Shown here in pieces: positions 6,761 to 9,845 of a stretch of DNA of 9,845 bases (within the stretch, counting starts at the first letter, position 1; each line of letters opens with the position of its first letter). The notes below the pieces were generated by a model, which had not been told where the DNA came from, searched no databases, and saw only the letters and a list, made by a program, of their open reading frames with translations. Both the position numbers and the translations under genes were made by a program. The DNA comes from Draconibacterium sp. (lineage in GTDB: Bacteria; Bacteroidota; Bacteroidia; Bacteroidales; Prolixibacteraceae): contig JALUZN010000193.1 of assembly GCA_027011835.1 (NCBI GenBank), forward strand, positions 1-9,845. Reading direction: 5' to 3'.

Positions 6761-9694
6761 ATGAAAACTAAACTTTTAATGCTTTTAATGATAACCCTTT
6801 CGGTTGTCGCGTGTGAAGAAAAAAGTGCTGTTACCGAGTACGAAGAGACAATAAAAACGTATCCGTTTTCCGATACCAATCCTTTTCCAATAATTGCCCT
6901 AAAAAACGAAATTTATCCCTATTCCCGAATCGACGGGTTTAGTTTTAAAGGAGAACCTAAAAAATGGAAAGTTGTAAAACTTGAAAACGAATACATCGAA
7001 GTTTTCCTGTTCCCCGAGCAGGGAGGTAAAGTTTGGGGGGCTGTCGATAAAAAAACGGGGAAAGATTTTATCTATAAAAATGATGTGGTAAAATTCCGCG
7101 ATATTGCCATGCGCGGTCCCTGGACTTCGGGGGGTATCGAGTGGAATTCGGGCGTAATTGGTCACCATCCGGGAACGGCAACTCCCGTTGATTACACCAC
7201 TTTTACCGATAAAAACGGAACGGCACACTGCGTAGTTGGAGGAATGGATTTGCCTTCACATTTGCAGTGGCGTGTTGATATTTCGCTGGCACCCGAAGAT
7301 TCATATTTCCAAACAAAAACGTTCTGGTTTAACGCATCTCCGTTTTTTCAGGCGTATTATCACTGGAACAATTCAGCAGTAAAAAGTGCTAAAGATTTAC
7401 ATTTCTATTTCCCTGGAAATTACTGGATTGGGCACAACGGACTCAGTCATCCGTGGCCGGTTGACGAAGATGGAATAGACCGGTCGTGGTATAAAAATAG
7501 CGATATTGGAGGAAGTAGCTCAAATCATATTTGGGGAAGTGTTGATAACTATTTTGCATCGTTTTACGAAGACGAGAATTTTGGCTCGGGTCACTGGTCG
7601 GCAAGTTATGGCGAACCGGGGAAAAAGATTTTTCAGTGGTCGCACGCGCCAAACGGCAGAATCTGGGAAGACCTGCTAACCGACACACACGGACAGTATG
7701 TGGAAGTGCAGGCCGGAAGAATGTCGAATCAGAATAGTCAGAGTAGTGGGGCAACACCTTTTAAACAGCCCAATTTTATCCCTTACAATGCCGATTGCTG
7801 GACCGAACGTTGGTTTCCAATACACGAGACTGAAGGCGTAACTCGCTGTTCCAAATCGGGTACAATTCATCTGAAATTTGATTCCGAAGGAATGAAACTG
7901 CTCTTTTCTCCCATTTGCGAAATCGACGACGATTTAAAAGTAATTGTAAATGGCAAATCAATTTACAATAACGAGATGGAAATGGAAGCTTCCGAAACAT
8001 TTAAAAAGATGTTTAAAAATATTGCGGAAACCGATACCATTTTAATACGTCTCGGCGCCGAAGAACTTTACGCTTCAACACATAATTATTTGATTAGCCG
8101 GCCGGTAAAATCGTCGGAAAATTCGCTCGACGATTTGTATGTTGCTGCAGTTGAACTCGAGAATCGACGGTTTTATAATAAAGCTCTCGAAAAATACCTG
8201 ACCATCATTGAACAAGAGCCTGAAAACACAAACTCGCTCGAACGGGTTGCCGAAATTTATTTTCGGCGTGGCGAATATGAATTGGCAAACAAATATGTAA
8301 GAAAAGCACTCGCCATAAATACTTACCTGCCCGGTGCCAATTTTATTTTTGGAGTTTTAATGAAGCGTGATGGAAACTTAACCGATGCCGAAGATGGATT
8401 CCGCTGGGCTGAGCGCTCGCTGGAATTTCGTAGCGCCGCTTTTGAGCAGCTTGCCGAAATAAGTTTACTTCAGAAGAACTATAAAGCGGCAATCGAACGA
8501 GCACAAAAGTCGTTGCAGTACAATAATTTAAATGTAAACAGTTATAAAGTTGAAGCCGTTGCGTTACGCGAATTGGGGAAACATAAAAAGGCAAATAAAG
8601 TTTTAAACGACCTTCTGAAAATAGACCCGCTTAACCATTTTGCTTTCTTCGAAAAATACCTTTTGAATAGCGAAGCCAAGAGTTTAGCTGTTTTCAACAG
8701 TTCGTTTAAAAACGAAATGTTAAAAGAGGAGTACCTCGAGCTTGGACTTTTCTATAACAGCATTGGAATGTACAACGAAGCAACCGAAGTACTTGAAAAT
8801 TCACCTTCGTATCCAACAACAAATTACTGGCTTGCATGGCTCGCTCGAAACGATTTCGAAAAAAGTCATGCCTATTTAGATAAAGCTTTGGCTGCCAGCC
8901 CCGAATTTGTTTTCCCGTACCGGAACGAAACATTAGATGTTTTGCAATGGGCGGCAATGCAAAAACAGTCGTGGAAAACCGATTATTATGCAGCGCTTAT
9001 TTTGTGGAACAGGGGACGAAACGACGAAGCATTAAATCTTCTTTCTAACTGGGGGTATAAACCGGAATTTCCACCTTTCTATTTTTCTCGGGCGCAGCTA
9101 AAAGGAGTAACAACCGATGCCGGAGTGCAGGACATGAAAAGAGCTTTAACCGTTGGCGAAAACCAATGGCGAATCTATAACGAGCTGTCGAAAGTTTATC
9201 TGAAACGGGACGAAGTTCAGAATGCATTAAATATTGCCGAAAGCGGACATAAACGATTTAAAAAGAACTACATTCTCGATATTGCATACAGTAAAGCACT
9301 ATCGCTTTCGGGAGAATACGAGAAATCGGCGGAAGTTTTGGCGAATAGCCATGTGCTCCCATACGAAGGCGATAATAGTGCACACCGGATTTATGAGTAC
9401 AACTATTTAATGCTAGCTTTCGATAATTATAAAAAGGGGAATTACAAGGCAGCATTCGATTTTATTGCCAAATCGGAAAAGTATCCTGAACATTTAGGAT
9501 CGGGGGCACCCTACTCTCCCGATTACCGAAATCAAAACTATTTACGTGCTAAAATTTATGCTAAAATGGGAGATAAACAGAAAGCAATGGAAGCCGAAAA
9601 AGCAATTACCGAATACGAAAAGAAGTTTAATAAAACGAAACTGAAAAATATTTTCGATAATAGTTTAAACGACCAAAACGTAAAACCTTTTTAA
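6761..9694 (+). CDS. DUF5107 domain-TPR repeat lipoprotein
   Basis: A 977-residue lipoprotein. The signal ends in lipobox VVAC with Cys18 as the lipidation site; the following Glu19-Glu20-Lys21 resembles the acidic surface-export signal of Bacteroidota lipoproteins, so an outer-membrane, possibly cell-surface, location is likely. Residues about 45-370 match DUF5107: aromatic-rich, with RGPWTSGGIEWN at 118-129, GHHPG at 134-138, YYHWNNSA at 199-206, GQYVEVQAGR at 311-320 and TERWFP at 348-353. I recall this family as having a galactose-mutarotase-like beta-sandwich fold, which would suggest carbohydrate binding or processing, but no activity is shown. From about 457 to 624 there are five recognisable TPR units, including EPENTNSLERVAEIYFRRGE and DPLNHFAFFEKY; weaker helical repeats continue to about 955. 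The ATG lies 21 bases after the CRTAC1-like gene, so the two are very probably co-transcribed. The frame is intact from start to TAA. Confidence 0.9.
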   Translation: MKTKLLMLLMITLSVVACEEKSAVTEYEETIKTYPFSDTNPFPIIALKNEIYPYSRIDGFSFKGEPKKWKVVKLENEYIEVFLFPEQGGKVWGAVDKKTGKDFIYKNDVVKFRDIAMRGPWTSGGIEWNSGVIGHHPGTATPVDYTTFTDKNGTAHCVVGGMDLPSHLQWRVDISLAPEDSYFQTKTFWFNASPFFQAYYHWNNSAVKSAKDLHFYFPGNYWIGHNGLSHPWPVDEDGIDRSWYKNSDIGGSSSNHIWGSVDNYFASFYEDENFGSGHWSASYGEPGKKIFQWSHAPNGRIWEDLLTDTHGQYVEVQAGRMSNQNSQSSGATPFKQPNFIPYNADCWTERWFPIHETEGVTRCSKSGTIHLKFDSEGMKLLFSPICEIDDDLKVIVNGKSIYNNEMEMEASETFKKMFKNIAETDTILIRLGAEELYASTHNYLISRPVKSSENSLDDLYVAAVELENRRFYNKALEKYLTIIEQEPENTNSLERVAEIYFRRGEYELANKYVRKALAINTYLPGANFIFGVLMKRDGNLTDAEDGFRWAERSLEFRSAAFEQLAEISLLQKNYKAAIERAQKSLQYNNLNVNSYKVEAVALRELGKHKKANKVLNDLLKIDPLNHFAFFEKYLLNSEAKSLAVFNSSFKNEMLKEEYLELGLFYNSIGMYNEATEVLENSPSYPTTNYWLAWLARNDFEKSHAYLDKALAASPEFVFPYRNETLDVLQWAAMQKQSWKTDYYAALILWNRGRNDEALNLLSNWGYKPEFPPFYFSRAQLKGVTTDAGVQDMKRALTVGENQWRIYNELSKVYLKRDEVQNALNIAESGHKRFKKNYILDIAYSKALSLSGEYEKSAEVLANSHVLPYEGDNSAHRIYEYNYLMLAFDNYKKGNYKAAFDFIAKSEKYPEHLGSGAPYSPDYRNQNYLRAKIYAKMGDKQKAMEAEKAITEYEKKFNKTKLKNIFDNSLNDQNVKPF

Positions 9695-9702
9695 CCGGAA
9701 GG

Positions 9703-9724
9703 TTGCCTCTGTATTGCCTCGGTA
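9703..9724. repeat. 11-bp tandem repeat, two copies
   Basis: TTGCCTCTGTA (9703-9713) is followed immediately by TTGCCTCGGTA (9714-9724), with 10 of 11 bases identical. It lies 9 bases after the stop codon of the DUF5107 lipoprotein gene. No function is evident. The rest of the tail to 9845 is AT-rich and shows no convincing gene, terminator or promoter. Confidence 0.45.
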
Positions 9725-9845
9725 ATAGTCAACTTTAAGATTTTCTTTATTTTAAATAGGTGAAATCATTGGGAAAATTAAAGTGTTAAAATTTGAAAAA
9801 ACAGGACTAAAACAGTGCGTGAATGTTAAAAATTACTAAATTTAG

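Noticed and set aside
9684..9704. Possible terminator after the DUF5107 lipoprotein gene (AACCTT paired with AAGGTT)
   Set aside because: Only six base pairs, a 9-base loop, overlap with the stop codon and no T-run afterwards.
9769..9795. Possible Bacteroidota promoter in the tail (TTG at 9769, TAAAATTTG at 9787)
   Set aside because: The -7 element has three bases instead of two between TA and TTTG, and the spacer is only 15 bases, so it does not fit the consensus.

Overview
The window looks like chromosome of a Bacteroidota bacterium, probably an environmental or marine lineage of the Marinilabiliales/Prolixibacteraceae type. The phylum call rests on A-rich leaders that mostly lack a Shine-Dalgarno sequence, a perfect TAnnTTTG -7 promoter element at 4350-4357, GldA/F/G-type transporter proteins, and a lipoprotein signal followed by acidic residues. 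The lineage below phylum is an inference from style only. All seven genes lie on the + strand and coding density is high. No RNA genes, insertion sequences or CRISPR arrays were seen.

Block 1 (21-4154) is a tightly packed four-gene operon. It encodes an ABC ATPase (GldA-like), a six-helix ABC-2 permease (GldF-like), a membrane-anchored GldG-family auxiliary protein and a DUF4340 protein with one N-terminal membrane helix. The gaps are 6 and 11 bases, followed by an 8-base overlap. The four products are expected to form one inner-membrane ABC complex with two periplasmic accessory subunits. The proteins resemble the gliding-motility transporter, but this layout with DUF4340 also occurs in non-gliders, so the substrate and role remain open. 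A strong rho-independent terminator (4188-4215) closes the block.

Block 2 (about 4284-9694) begins with a short intergenic region holding two 21-bp-spaced direct repeats and a Bacteroidota-type promoter. Three genes follow: a C_GCAxxG_C_C putative redox protein with a twin-arginine-like export signal, a secreted CRTAC1-like protein with seven Asp-rich FG-GAP/VCBS calcium-site motifs plus an ASPIC/UnbV domain, and a 977-residue lipoprotein joining a DUF5107 domain to a long TPR array. The gaps are 42 and 21 bases with no internal terminator, so they are probably co-transcribed. All three products appear to be exported. The set could be an envelope or cell-surface system, perhaps carbohydrate-related, but its function is not known from the sequence.

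The last 151 bases (9695-9845) are AT-rich and non-coding, with an 11-bp tandem repeat near the start and no clear terminator. By eye, block 2 is richer in G+C than block 1.
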